Positions 1-4,642 of a stretch of DNA of 20,144 bases are shown here, piece by piece. Made by a program: the position numbers and the translations under genes. The notes below the pieces were generated by a model that worked only from the letters and a program-made list of their open reading frames with translations, did no database searches and was not told the origin of the DNA. The DNA comes from a virus, in IMG/VR virus record IMGVR_UViG_3300025695_000129, positions 1 through 20,144 of that record; one strand, written 5' to 3'. Every line of letters starts with the position of its first letter. Position 1 is the stretch's first letter.

Positions 1-118
1 CAATGTACATGAACTCCTCATCTTGAAAGTATCGTACATACTCACGACCACCCTTACCTATGACTTCAACACGACTAACAGCACTAAACTTACCTTCACT
101 CTTTTCTGTTTCAGTCAT
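1..118 (-). CDS. Hypothetical protein, 3' part cut off by the window edge
   Basis: An ATG at 118-116 opens a frame that stays open to base 1, giving 39 codons and an incomplete C-terminus. The visible part begins MTETEKSEGKFSAVSRVEVI and continues as a charged, soluble stretch ending near EFMYI. The start overlaps the stop of the upstream gene in an ATGA arrangement (TGA at 117-115), the same coupling used across this cassette. I do not recognise the family. The beta-rich look and the 'GREYVRYF' stretch suggest a small phage protein of unknown role, and nothing seen points to a catalytic function. Confidence 0.7.
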   Translation of the reverse strand, partial: MTETEKSEGKFSAVSRVEVIGKGGREYVRYFQDEEFMYI

Positions 119-303
119 CTTTCACCTTTTTCTATATTAATCATATAGTCACGAACATCTGTAGGATACTTCACTGGTCCGTCTTTGGGTTCATTGGCAT
201 CTTTTAGTTTCTTACGTATTGTTGTAATCCACGGTGCTTCACTGCCTGTCTCAATGCCATCCATATAGCCTTCTAGCCATATACAAAATTCTTTATGGTT
301 CAT
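115..303 (-). CDS. Small phage hypothetical protein, 62 aa
   Basis: Small soluble protein beginning MNHKEFCIWLEGYMDG. The pattern 'F..WLEGY.DGIE' followed by a basic 'TIRKKLKD' helix is typical of short early-gene proteins of coliphage-like viruses, but I cannot assign a function. The ATG at 303 is preferred over the GTG directly before it because a GAGGG Shine-Dalgarno lies about six bases upstream of the ATG. The 5' end overlaps the preceding 31-codon gene by 11 bases and the 3' end overlaps the next gene by ATGA. No cysteine cluster, membrane segment or signal peptide is visible. Confidence 0.75.
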   Translation of the reverse strand: MNHKEFCIWLEGYMDGIETGSEAPWITTIRKKLKDANEPKDGPVKYPTDVRDYMINIEKGER

Positions 304-388
304 CACTCACCCTCTCACGATTTATCTGAACAAACTCCTCGCACACCGTACTCATGTCAGCCCACTCTTTAGCTTGTACAAGTTTCAT
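293..388 (-). CDS. Very small hypothetical protein, 31 aa
   Basis: A 32-codon frame (MKLVQAKEWADMSTVCEEFV...) fills what would otherwise be an 81-base gap. Its ATG at 388 overlaps the TGA of the upstream zinc-finger/coiled-coil gene as ATGA. It is preceded by AGAGGAGCAAGGGAA, which supplies a Shine-Dalgarno, and its TAA at 295-293 lies just inside the next gene. Both junctions therefore match the cassette's translational-coupling pattern. The peptide is amphipathic and helical with one cysteine and no hydrophobic segment. The function is unknown, and the frame is short enough that chance is not fully excluded. Confidence 0.6.
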   Translation of the reverse strand: MKLVQAKEWADMSTVCEEFVQINRERVSDEP

Positions 389-804
389 TTCCCTTGCTCC
401 TCTAGCACAGCAATAGAACGCCAGCCTTCAGCTCTACGCTTATGCCACTCTACTTGCTCTTCAAGCTCTTCAGTTCTATTACGCTCAATGTCTAGCTTCT
501 CCTGTGTCTCTGCTATGGTGTTACGCAGATGCTTGTTGTATTGCTTCATGTTATTAAGGGCGTTCTCAACGTCCCCTAAGTTCCATTCAAGTTTCTCAAT
601 ACGCCCTGAGTTCCTTTGCATATGGATTTCTTTAGCATCTTGAAAGCCTCGTTTGTAATGGAACATAGCCGCTTCTTCTGCATCCCTATGTAGTACAGAG
701 TTACCTGACCCTTCAGTAATGTACTGATAACAAGGGTAACAAAGGTTATTGATGAAGTGTCCTTCATGGCTCTGGTTGGTACAATCTTTAACTAAACATT
801 TCAT
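385..804 (-). CDS. Zinc-finger plus coiled-coil phage protein, 139 aa
   Basis: The N-terminus begins MKCLVKDCTN and carries Cys3 and Cys8, then a CYPC pair around residues 22-25. Together these look like a small four-cysteine zinc-binding knuckle. From about residue 65 to the C-terminus the protein is a heptad-rich helix (EKLEWNLGDVENALNNM..., then TIAETQEKLDIERNRTEELE), so a coiled coil is expected. This Cys4-plus-helix layout occurs in many uncharacterised phage proteins encoded in accessory clusters; DNA or protein binding is only inferred. ATG at 804 is used rather than the preceding GTG. It overlaps the upstream TGA as TGATG, and an AGGAGGAAG Shine-Dalgarno lies inside the upstream gene's terminal Glu codons. 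Confidence 0.8.
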   Translation of the reverse strand: MKCLVKDCTNQSHEGHFINNLCYPCYQYITEGSGNSVLHRDAEEAAMFHYKRGFQDAKEIHMQRNSGRIEKLEWNLGDVENALNNMKQYNKHLRNTIAETQEKLDIERNRTEELEEQVEWHKRRAEGWRSIAVLEEQGK

Positions 805-1136
805 CACTCTTCCTCCTCTAGCATACTATCTATAATCTTACGCATCTCTAGTAGTCCTTTGTACATCCTTGATGCGCTTTCCTTTGGTTTGATGCGGTAT
901 TTAATATTTGGCCACCAGGTATTTGTGGCTTTTTTATGCCACCTGCAATCGTCATCATCAAAATACTCAATCTCAGCGCCTCTAGCCCACGCCACAATCA
1001 GGTTATGGTGTGGATGCCATTTAGAGCGATCTTCTACTACTATGCGTGCTGTTTTTATGTAGCGATCTTGGTTTATACCATCGCAAGCGTACTCACACTC
1101 ATAAAGCTGACCTGTCTCTTCGTCTCTTAGCTTCAT
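804..1136 (-). CDS. Conserved phage hypothetical protein with WAxGxEIEY motif, 110 aa
   Basis: The central part reads 'HHNLIVAWARGAEIEYFDDD', then aromatic residues and 'WPNIKYRIKPK'. This arrangement of an H..LI.AWA.GA.IE segment, a tryptophan-rich middle and a Y.YRIKP end is a widespread small domain in phage accessory proteins. I know of no experimentally established function for it. The C-terminus ends in a run of Glu codons that doubles as the Shine-Dalgarno for the next gene. The ATG at 1136 is chosen over the preceding GTG and has an AAGGAGAG site upstream. Its 5' end overlaps the previous gene by 38 bases, the longest overlap in this cassette. Confidence 0.8.
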   Translation of the reverse strand: MKLRDEETGQLYECEYACDGINQDRYIKTARIVVEDRSKWHPHHNLIVAWARGAEIEYFDDDDCRWHKKATNTWWPNIKYRIKPKESASRMYKGLLEMRKIIDSMLEEEE

Positions 1137-1446
1137 CACTCACTCTCCTTATATCACTCTCATTATATTCATCACAGCCTTCACTCATGTCAGCTATAGC
1201 TATAGGTGCGTCATCACCGCCCCACCACTCTTTAGCTTCACGCACATCTATAGTGTACTTACGAATGCACTCATTCCTATTTAGGTCACAGATATTATTA
1301 GCTCTTTTTAACCATTCGGTGAACAACCTATACGCCTCACCAGAATCATCCACTGTCTCTCCTTTATAATGAAATCCGTTAGCGTCCAGTTTAATTATCT
1401 CTTCTGGTATACCAGTCATACGAAATTGAATATTGCTTTCTTCCAT
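1099..1446 (-). CDS. Conserved phage hypothetical protein, 115 aa
   Basis: Protein beginning MEESNIQFRMTGIP, with the segment 'GFHYKGETVDDSGEAYRLF' near residues 25-45. A short beta-hairpin of the type 'GF.YKGE...D.GEAYR.F.EWL' is common in phage proteins of unknown role. The C-terminal half is charged and probably helical, ending RRRDRSAL. ATG 1446 shares one base with the upstream TGA (TGATG), with AGGAGGAAG supplied by the upstream QEEE codons. The 3' end runs 38 bases into the next gene. No catalytic motif, membrane helix or cysteine cluster is visible. Confidence 0.75.
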   Translation of the reverse strand: MEESNIQFRMTGIPEEIIKLDANGFHYKGETVDDSGEAYRLFTEWLKRANNICDLNRNECIRKYTIDVREAKEWWGGDDAPIAIADMSEGCDEYNESDIRRVSDEAKRRRDRSAL

Positions 1447-1490
1447 CACTCTTCCTCCTGTGCGGCTTGAATCATGGCTTTGTATGCTTT
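1444..1490. repeat. Diverged direct repeat of the MTFEEWW gene pair (copy A 3' end)
   Basis: Bases 1444-1490 match 2637-2683 with only a few changes; both cover the QAAQE(E/K)E 3' end and the next start codon. A second matched block is 1549-1586 with 2742-2779 (VPVEPTE codons). A 5' block of about 22 bases (tccaccattcttcaaaggtc) ends at the two ATG codons, 1724 and 2989. The middles do not align. Confidence 0.7.
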
Positions 1491-1724
1491 TACTTCATCA
1501 AGCGTCTCACCATCTACATGCGTATCCCACCAAGCATCAATCATTGCCTCTGTAGGTTCTACAGGTACAAGGACGTATCCTTCAGGAGGTTCGTATTCTG
1601 CGATAGGAACGTCATTTATACCCACTACATAACCAGCTTCCCAAGCTAACTGAGCCATCTCTTCTTCTACCATAATTATTGGGCAATCTTTATTGAGATT
1701 CTTCCACCATTCTTCAAAGGTCAT
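1446..1724 (-). CDS. MTFEEWW family phage protein, copy A, 92 aa
   Basis: N-terminus MTFEEWWKNL and C-terminus GYVLVPVEPTEAMIDAW...YKAMIQAAQEEE. The 'EPTEAM...YKAMIQAA' tail is a recurrent module at the ends of phage hypothetical proteins; its role is not known to me. It is a diverged paralogue of the 116-aa gene at 2639-2989. Both ends match at DNA level while the middle does not. I chose ATG 1724 because it forms an ATGA overlap with the upstream gene and has GGGAAGA upstream; a TTG twelve bases earlier is less likely. The terminal Glu codons form the Shine-Dalgarno for the next gene. Confidence 0.8.
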   Translation of the reverse strand: MTFEEWWKNLNKDCPIIMVEEEMAQLAWEAGYVVGINDVPIAEYEPPEGYVLVPVEPTEAMIDAWWDTHVDGETLDEVKAYKAMIQAAQEEE

Positions 1725-1915
1725 AGCTCTTCCCAATCCAAAGTATCTCTCTTACCAGTAAACACTAGCCACGCCATTTTTAACCTATGGATTAAGCAAA
1801 GCTCATCTCCGTAATATGGCCTTGCAGGAATCCAACTACCTTCCTTATCTAGCACCTGATCGTGCCTATAGTTGCTGATAATATCTCTTGGTGTAAATTG
1901 TGCAGGTATTCTCAT
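1721..1915 (-). CDS. Conserved phage hypothetical protein (WIPARP type), 64 aa
   Basis: Short protein containing 'GSWIPARPYYGDELCLIHRL' followed by 'KMAWLVFTGKRDTLDWEEL'. The combination 'W.PARP....L.HRL..AWLVFTG..D.L.W' is recognisable from many small phage proteins. It may contain a single amphipathic or weakly hydrophobic helix around AWLVFTG. The function is unknown, and I infer only membership of the family. ATG 1915 shares a base with the upstream TGA (TGATG), and the 3' end overlaps the next gene as ATGA, so it is embedded in the coupled chain. Confidence 0.78.
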   Translation of the reverse strand: MRIPAQFTPRDIISNYRHDQVLDKEGSWIPARPYYGDELCLIHRLKMAWLVFTGKRDTLDWEEL

Positions 1916-2484
1916 CACTTAACCCCAAACCTAGTCTCTTTCCCCATATCCACAAAGCCGATGCGAACCTCATCACCTAAGCGGTAGAAGTTGATATTGC
2001 TTACACCATGGCAGTGATCTTCCATCCACTCCATAATCTCAGCCAGAGTACCGACATAGAAAGTATCATCTTCTACGTTATGGATAGCGGCATACATTTC
2101 ATAGCCAGATACAGGCTCATCTTCCGACTCATTAGGCTCCCAATATTCACAGTCACACACATAGCGACCTTCAGCGTGTGAAGCATTACGGTTGTAACCA
2201 TGCGGAGCATCTGGATGCCTATTGCACTTCACTTCATTGGTGACGTACTCATCGCCTTCTGGCTCTTCATAATTCGCAAGCTCTTTACGTAGCTGTACGT
2301 TATCAGCGGCTATTCTGGTGATCTGTTCGTTAGCCGTTCGCAGTGCTCGGATAGAATCCAAGTGCTTTTGCTGACTTTCTTTAAGCTCTTCTCGCAATTC
2401 TTCGATGACCTCATCTCTGCCATTGCTCATTTTTTCAAGCTCATCTATGCGTTTCTGTTGTTGTTGCCATGCTTCATAGGTCAT
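1915..2484 (-). CDS. Coiled-coil phage protein with HPDAPHG/CDCEYW segment, 189 aa
   Basis: Residues about 8-70 form a coiled coil (QQQKRIDELEKM, then VIEELREELKESQQKHLDSI). Around residue 85 is a Cys/His segment with 'CNRHPDAPHGYNRNAS', then 'RYVCDCEYW', a set of potential metal ligands often seen together in phage hypothetical proteins. The C-terminal ~70 residues are mixed alpha/beta (MYAAIHNVEDDTFYVGTLAE...). The N-terminus MTYEAWQ resembles the MTFEEWW start of two neighbours, suggesting exchange of a common 5' segment. ATG 2484 has AGGAGGAAGAGGG upstream and forms ATGA with the upstream 52-aa gene. The function is not known. Confidence 0.8.
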   Translation of the reverse strand: MTYEAWQQQQKRIDELEKMSNGRDEVIEELREELKESQQKHLDSIRALRTANEQITRIAADNVQLRKELANYEEPEGDEYVTNEVKCNRHPDAPHGYNRNASHAEGRYVCDCEYWEPNESEDEPVSGYEMYAAIHNVEDDTFYVGTLAEIMEWMEDHCHGVSNINFYRLGDEVRIGFVDMGKETRFGVK

Positions 2485-2639
2485 CCCTCTTCCTCCTGAC
2501 TACAGGATATTTTGTTAGCAAATTCAACTAGCGAATACCCATCAGTAGATATTGGATTATCTAGGAAATCTTGATACTTGTTTTTACTAACCAAGTAATC
2601 CTTAGCTTTTTTATAACCATCAGCAGTCATATCAAACAT
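2481..2639 (-). CDS. Small hypothetical protein, 52 aa
   Basis: A 53-codon frame that begins MFDMTADGYKKAKDYLVSKN and ends CSQEEEG. It fills the 154-base gap between two larger genes. Its ATG at 2639 shares one base with the TGA of the upstream MTFEEWW protein (TGATG), and its TGA forms ATGA with the next gene. The last codons (CAG GAG GAA GAG) carry the Shine-Dalgarno for that next gene, as elsewhere in the cassette. The product is soluble and helical with a conserved-looking YKKAKDYL helix. No family is recognised. The two exact junctions make it a real gene in my judgement. Confidence 0.75.
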   Translation of the reverse strand: MFDMTADGYKKAKDYLVSKNKYQDFLDNPISTDGYSLVEFANKISCSQEEEG

Positions 2640-2683
2640 CACTCTTTCTCCTGTGCGGCTTGGATCATGGCTTTGTATATTTT
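2637..2683. repeat. Diverged direct repeat of the MTFEEWW gene pair (copy B 3' end)
   Basis: Second copy of the 47-base block at 1444-1490. With the two other matching blocks it shows that the genes at 1446-1724 and 2639-2989 descend from one ancestral gene or exchange their ends. Confidence 0.7.
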
Positions 2684-2989
2684 CTGCATATCTTCAGTAT
2701 AATCCCAAGGGTGCACCTCTAACCCTGCCTCTTCCATCTTCTCTGTAGGCTCCACAGGTACAAGGACGTAGCCTTCAGGTAGATAGGCAAGCATTGACTT
2801 ACCTCTAGGTCTTATCTGATTTGCCTTTATAATAGATTCCAAGTGATCAATGCGTTCTTGTTGGCAATCCCATGCTTCTTTGCAAGCTATTTTCGATTGC
2901 TCCACGTGTCCTGAACTCCAGTCAGATACAGGAGCACCATCTTTCCAAGAGTTGCCCCACGACTTTCTCCACCATTCTTCAAAGGTCAT
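2639..2989 (-). CDS. MTFEEWW family phage protein, copy B, 116 aa
   Basis: Starts MTFEEWWRKSWG and ends EGYVLVPVEPTEKMEEAG...YKAMIQAAQEKE. It shares both ends with the gene at 1446-1724, while the middle is different, with 'KIACKEAWDCQQERIDHLES' resembling the 'Q..RIDELE' helix of the 189-aa neighbour. ATG 2989 is preferred to an in-frame ATG at 2995. It makes the ATGA overlap with the upstream gene, and AGAAGGA sits eight bases before it but only two before the other. The middle helix probably forms a short coiled coil. The function is unknown. Confidence 0.8.
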   Translation of the reverse strand: MTFEEWWRKSWGNSWKDGAPVSDWSSGHVEQSKIACKEAWDCQQERIDHLESIIKANQIRPRGKSMLAYLPEGYVLVPVEPTEKMEEAGLEVHPWDYTEDMQKIYKAMIQAAQEKE

Positions 2990-3165
2990 CCCCATCGTCC
3001 TTCTAATATCATTGATGTTAGCTTACCTATGCACTCTTGATGGTGCTCTTCCCACTGCCTGCGCTTATCTGGTGACTCACCCTGTACCTTTGGGTACTCA
3101 GCTTTCTTCATCGCTTCTAGCGCTTTTATCATTGTGGCTTTACTTGCTTTGAACTCTACAGCCAT
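2986..3165 (-). CDS. Small helical phage protein, 59 aa
   Basis: A 59-residue, lysine-rich helical protein beginning MAVEFKASKATMIKALEAMK. A proline-containing turn (YPKVQGESPDKRRQ) is followed by a second helix (HHQECIGKLTSM). Two charged helices separated by a loop suggest a small soluble binding protein; I cannot name a family. ATG 3165 is preceded by GAGGAATAGTG, in which the GAGGAA Shine-Dalgarno is formed by the last codons of the upstream 28-aa gene. The 3' end overlaps the next gene as ATGA. Confidence 0.75.
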   Translation of the reverse strand: MAVEFKASKATMIKALEAMKKAEYPKVQGESPDKRRQWEEHHQECIGKLTSMILEGRWG

Positions 3166-3167
3166 CA

Positions 3168-3254
3168 CTATTCCTCAAATATAAAGGATGCTATTTCTGC
3201 CAAGGACCAGATGATAACTAGGCCAGCGCCAAACTGAAATACTAAATCACTCAT
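3168..3254 (-). CDS. Very small membrane protein, 28 aa
   Basis: A 29-codon frame with sequence starting MSDLVFQFGAGLVIIWSLAE and ending FIFEE. Residues 4-26 are almost entirely hydrophobic, so a single transmembrane helix is expected, with acidic tails at both ends. The ATG lies within the last codons of the upstream alpha-CTD-like gene (8-base overlap), with GGGGGC twelve bases before it. The TAG is two bases before the next ATG, and its GAG GAA codons give that gene its Shine-Dalgarno. A product this short could be missed by gene callers. Chance is possible, but the junctions and hydrophobicity argue for a real microprotein. Confidence 0.55.
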   Translation of the reverse strand: MSDLVFQFGAGLVIIWSLAEIASFIFEE

Positions 3255-3717
3255 CTGCAAATGCCCCCGAACGAATCAATGAAAACTCCTTTAGCGAGAC
3301 ATGGGAGATAGAGTTTTCGTCTAGTTTGGATTCCATGTACTCAATGTAGGCCATCAAGGTTTTAGATTTATTGAGTATTATGTTTACGCTATCATTAGTT
3401 TTTGACCTGATATCTACAAGCTGGTTGTATCTTTCAGCACACTCTGTCGCCTTTGATTTCCAGTACTCAATATCAATAGACATCCTACTGATTGTCATTC
3501 GGTTATCGTTGAGTCTGTTTATTGCATTCAGATAGCTTGTGCCTGATGACTCAATAGCGATCTCAACATCTCGGTTTGTCTTTCTACCAATTCCGTTAAA
3601 CATCTTAACAGACCCATAGCGTTCCCAATGCTTTTTTAGGTCATCCATAGTTTCAATGCCTTCGGCAATCAGGATATTTCTTGCCCTTATAGGTAAAAGA
3701 TCTTCAAAAGCGCTCAT
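3247..3717 (-). CDS. RNA polymerase alpha-CTD-like (HhH) domain plus coiled coil, 156 aa
   Basis: Residues 6-56 read as a helix-hairpin-helix unit like the C-terminal domain of bacterial RNA polymerase alpha. An 'LLPIRARNILIAEGIETMDD' segment matches the S.RA.N.L...GI.T..DL pattern. It is followed by an aromatic-rich helix and 'GIGRKTNRDVEIAI', matching the G.GKK..DEI..AL hairpin. The rest (about 60-140) is a charged helical, probably coiled-coil region. In the bacterial protein this fold contacts UP-element DNA and activators. Here a role in transcription control or DNA binding is inferred, not shown. The gene sits in a coupled chain right after the orphan primase zinc domain and a tiny membrane protein. 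Confidence 0.8.
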   Translation of the reverse strand: MSAFEDLLPIRARNILIAEGIETMDDLKKHWERYGSVKMFNGIGRKTNRDVEIAIESSGTSYLNAINRLNDNRMTISRMSIDIEYWKSKATECAERYNQLVDIRSKTNDSVNIILNKSKTLMAYIEYMESKLDENSISHVSLKEFSLIRSGAFADE

Positions 3718-3809
3718 CCTAACACCCCATCTAAGTAAGCTACGAACAGGAATAGACCTAAGATAATGGTCATAGCGAATGGTACTGACTCAAACCACTT
3801 AGACATCAT
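3714..3809 (-). CDS. Very small membrane protein, 31 aa
   Basis: A 32-codon frame, MMSKWFESVPFAMTIILGLF continuing LFVAYLDGVLG. Residues 10-27 form a clear hydrophobic helix, preceded by a short charged N-terminus. Both junctions fit the coupled pattern: the start lies inside the last codons of the primase-zinc gene, and the TGA overlaps the next ATG as ATGA. AGGAG lies five bases before the first ATG and eight before the second (3806), so either may be used. Single-pass proteins of this size in phage early regions can modify host membrane proteins, but no function can be read here. Confidence 0.6.
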   Translation of the reverse strand: MMSKWFESVPFAMTIILGLFLFVAYLDGVLG

Positions 3810-4203
3810 TTCTACTCCTAATCTCTTCGAATCCTTCCAGTCTAGACTTAGCTAGTTTAACTCTGCGCTTATCTGCCAGTGATAACGTATCCCATGACCG
3901 GTTATCTGCCATAGCAACTATAAGCTGATCCTGTGCCTCCGTTATCTTCATCTCCCTGGTGAATACAGGACGCTCATAGTCTTGGTCAGCAGGGAATAGC
4001 TCTTTACGATCTACTCCAAGAGCATCAACTACTGCTAGACCATTGGCACCACACACAAAGCAATATGCACCTACCGACCCATCATCACGCTCACTGATCA
4101 TTAGGTTCATATCCTTACCATCGTGAACAGGACAAGGTGCGCGGAACTTCTTGCCATAGTTCTTAAAGATTGGAAGTGCATGTAAGATTGCCTCAATCGC
4201 CAT
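3799..4203 (-). CDS. Orphan CHC2-like primase zinc-binding domain protein, 134 aa
   Basis: Contains Cys24, His27, Cys48 and Cys51 in 'APCPVHDGKDMNL...YCFVCGANG'. This is the CHC2-type zinc-ribbon pattern found at the N-terminus of DnaG-like and phage primases, where it recognises the priming site on single-stranded DNA. No TOPRIM or other catalytic domain follows: the remaining ~80 residues are charged helices ending RSRNDV. So this is a free-standing zinc domain, or one subunit of a split primase, and the catalytic partner is not in the window. ATG 4203 shares a base with the upstream TAA (TAATG). Its position downstream of an SF2 helicase supports a replication role. Confidence 0.8.
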   Translation of the reverse strand: MAIEAILHALPIFKNYGKKFRAPCPVHDGKDMNLMISERDDGSVGAYCFVCGANGLAVVDALGVDRKELFPADQDYERPVFTREMKITEAQDQLIVAMADNRSWDTLSLADKRRVKLAKSRLEGFEEIRSRNDV

Positions 4204-4379
4204 TAACCTAACTCCCCCTGTGCCTCATACAGATCACATTCCAAGCTTTCTATGTGACATTCAGTCTCATACCAAGCATCAGACTCTTCATCCATCTCTT
4301 CCTGCTCAAGCTTCAGATCCTCAATCTGACGCTCAAGATGCTCAACTCGCAGTGCTAAAGATTCCCAAGTGCGTGACAT
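4203..4379 (-). CDS. Small coiled-coil protein, 58 aa
   Basis: A 59-codon frame beginning MSRTWESLALRVEHLERQIE, then DLKLEQEEMDEESDAWYE and ending EAQGELG. Hydrophobic residues recur every three to four positions over the first 30 residues (L8, V12, L15, I19, L22), so a short acidic coiled coil is expected. GGAGG lies nine bases before the ATG, and the TAA shares a base with the next gene's ATG (TAATG). The codon structure and junctions make it a convincing gene. No family or function is recognised. It may partner the zinc-domain protein it is coupled to, which is inference only. Confidence 0.75.
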   Translation of the reverse strand: MSRTWESLALRVEHLERQIEDLKLEQEEMDEESDAWYETECHIESLECDLYEAQGELG

Positions 4380-4396
4380 AATTACACCCTCCGCAA

Positions 4397-4414
4397 AGCA
4401 GGCTTACGCCTGCT
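4397..4414 (-). other. Hairpin around a stop codon (possible weak terminator/attenuator)
   Basis: A perfect 7-bp stem (AGCAGGC/GCCTGCT) closes on a four-base loop that contains the TAA stop codon of the 51-aa gene. On the minus strand only three T residues follow (TTTGCGG), so as an intrinsic terminator it is weak. A transcription pause, partial attenuation or 3'-end protection is possible. Confidence 0.4.
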
Positions 4415-4559
4415 CCTCTCTGATTGAAACTGTATGAGTACATTCTTTGTCGGAGAATATTACTACTGCGCGATCAGCAAGCTCTTTAGTCTCAAAAGGC
4501 AGTGAGTAAATTACTTTGCCAGCTTTGCTGATTACTTCTACAACGTATGAGTTAGTCAT
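4404..4559 (-). CDS. Small hypothetical protein, 51 aa
   Basis: Protein beginning MTNSYVVEVISKAGKVIYSL, then PFETKELADRAVVIFSDKEC and ending REEQA. It has the look of one small alpha/beta domain: beta strand, hairpin, helix, strand. I chose ATG 4559 because AGGAGA lies eight bases upstream; an in-frame ATG eleven codons earlier (4592) has no such site. It is the first gene after the promoter at 4599-4626, so it should be among the most strongly expressed of this block. No family is recognised, and no metal-binding or membrane motif is visible. Confidence 0.75.
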   Translation of the reverse strand: MTNSYVVEVISKAGKVIYSLPFETKELADRAVVIFSDKECTHTVSIREEQA

Positions 4560-4598
4560 GATGGTGTCTCCTAGTGATTTCGTATTAACCATATGTGT

Positions 4599-4626
4599 AT
4601 TCTACCTAATCTTACCTAAATGTAAA
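4599..4626 (-). promoter_or_regulatory. Sigma70-like promoter for the downstream early block
   Basis: On the minus strand TTTACA (plus 4626-4621), a 16-base spacer and TAGAAT (plus 4604-4599) match the host sigma70 elements at five of six positions each. It lies just after the helicase stop and about 40 bases before the ATG of the 51-aa gene. Confidence 0.55.
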
Positions 4627-4642
4627 CACTTTTGTTACATTT
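4618..4642. promoter_or_regulatory. Palindromic operator candidate over the -35 element
   Basis: A perfect inverted repeat with 8-bp arms, AAATGTAA and TTACATTT, separated by nine bases. It spans the -35 element of the promoter and the helicase stop codon. The dyad spacing suits a dimeric helix-turn-helix regulator. The window encodes two candidate regulators, at 9218-9415 and 7497-7766. Binding is inferred. Confidence 0.5.

Noticed and set aside
374-643. Plus-strand frame rich in Ser, Cys and Leu
   Set aside because: It is the complement of the coiled-coil region of the minus-strand zinc-finger gene; its composition is the typical antisense shadow and no ribosome site is present.
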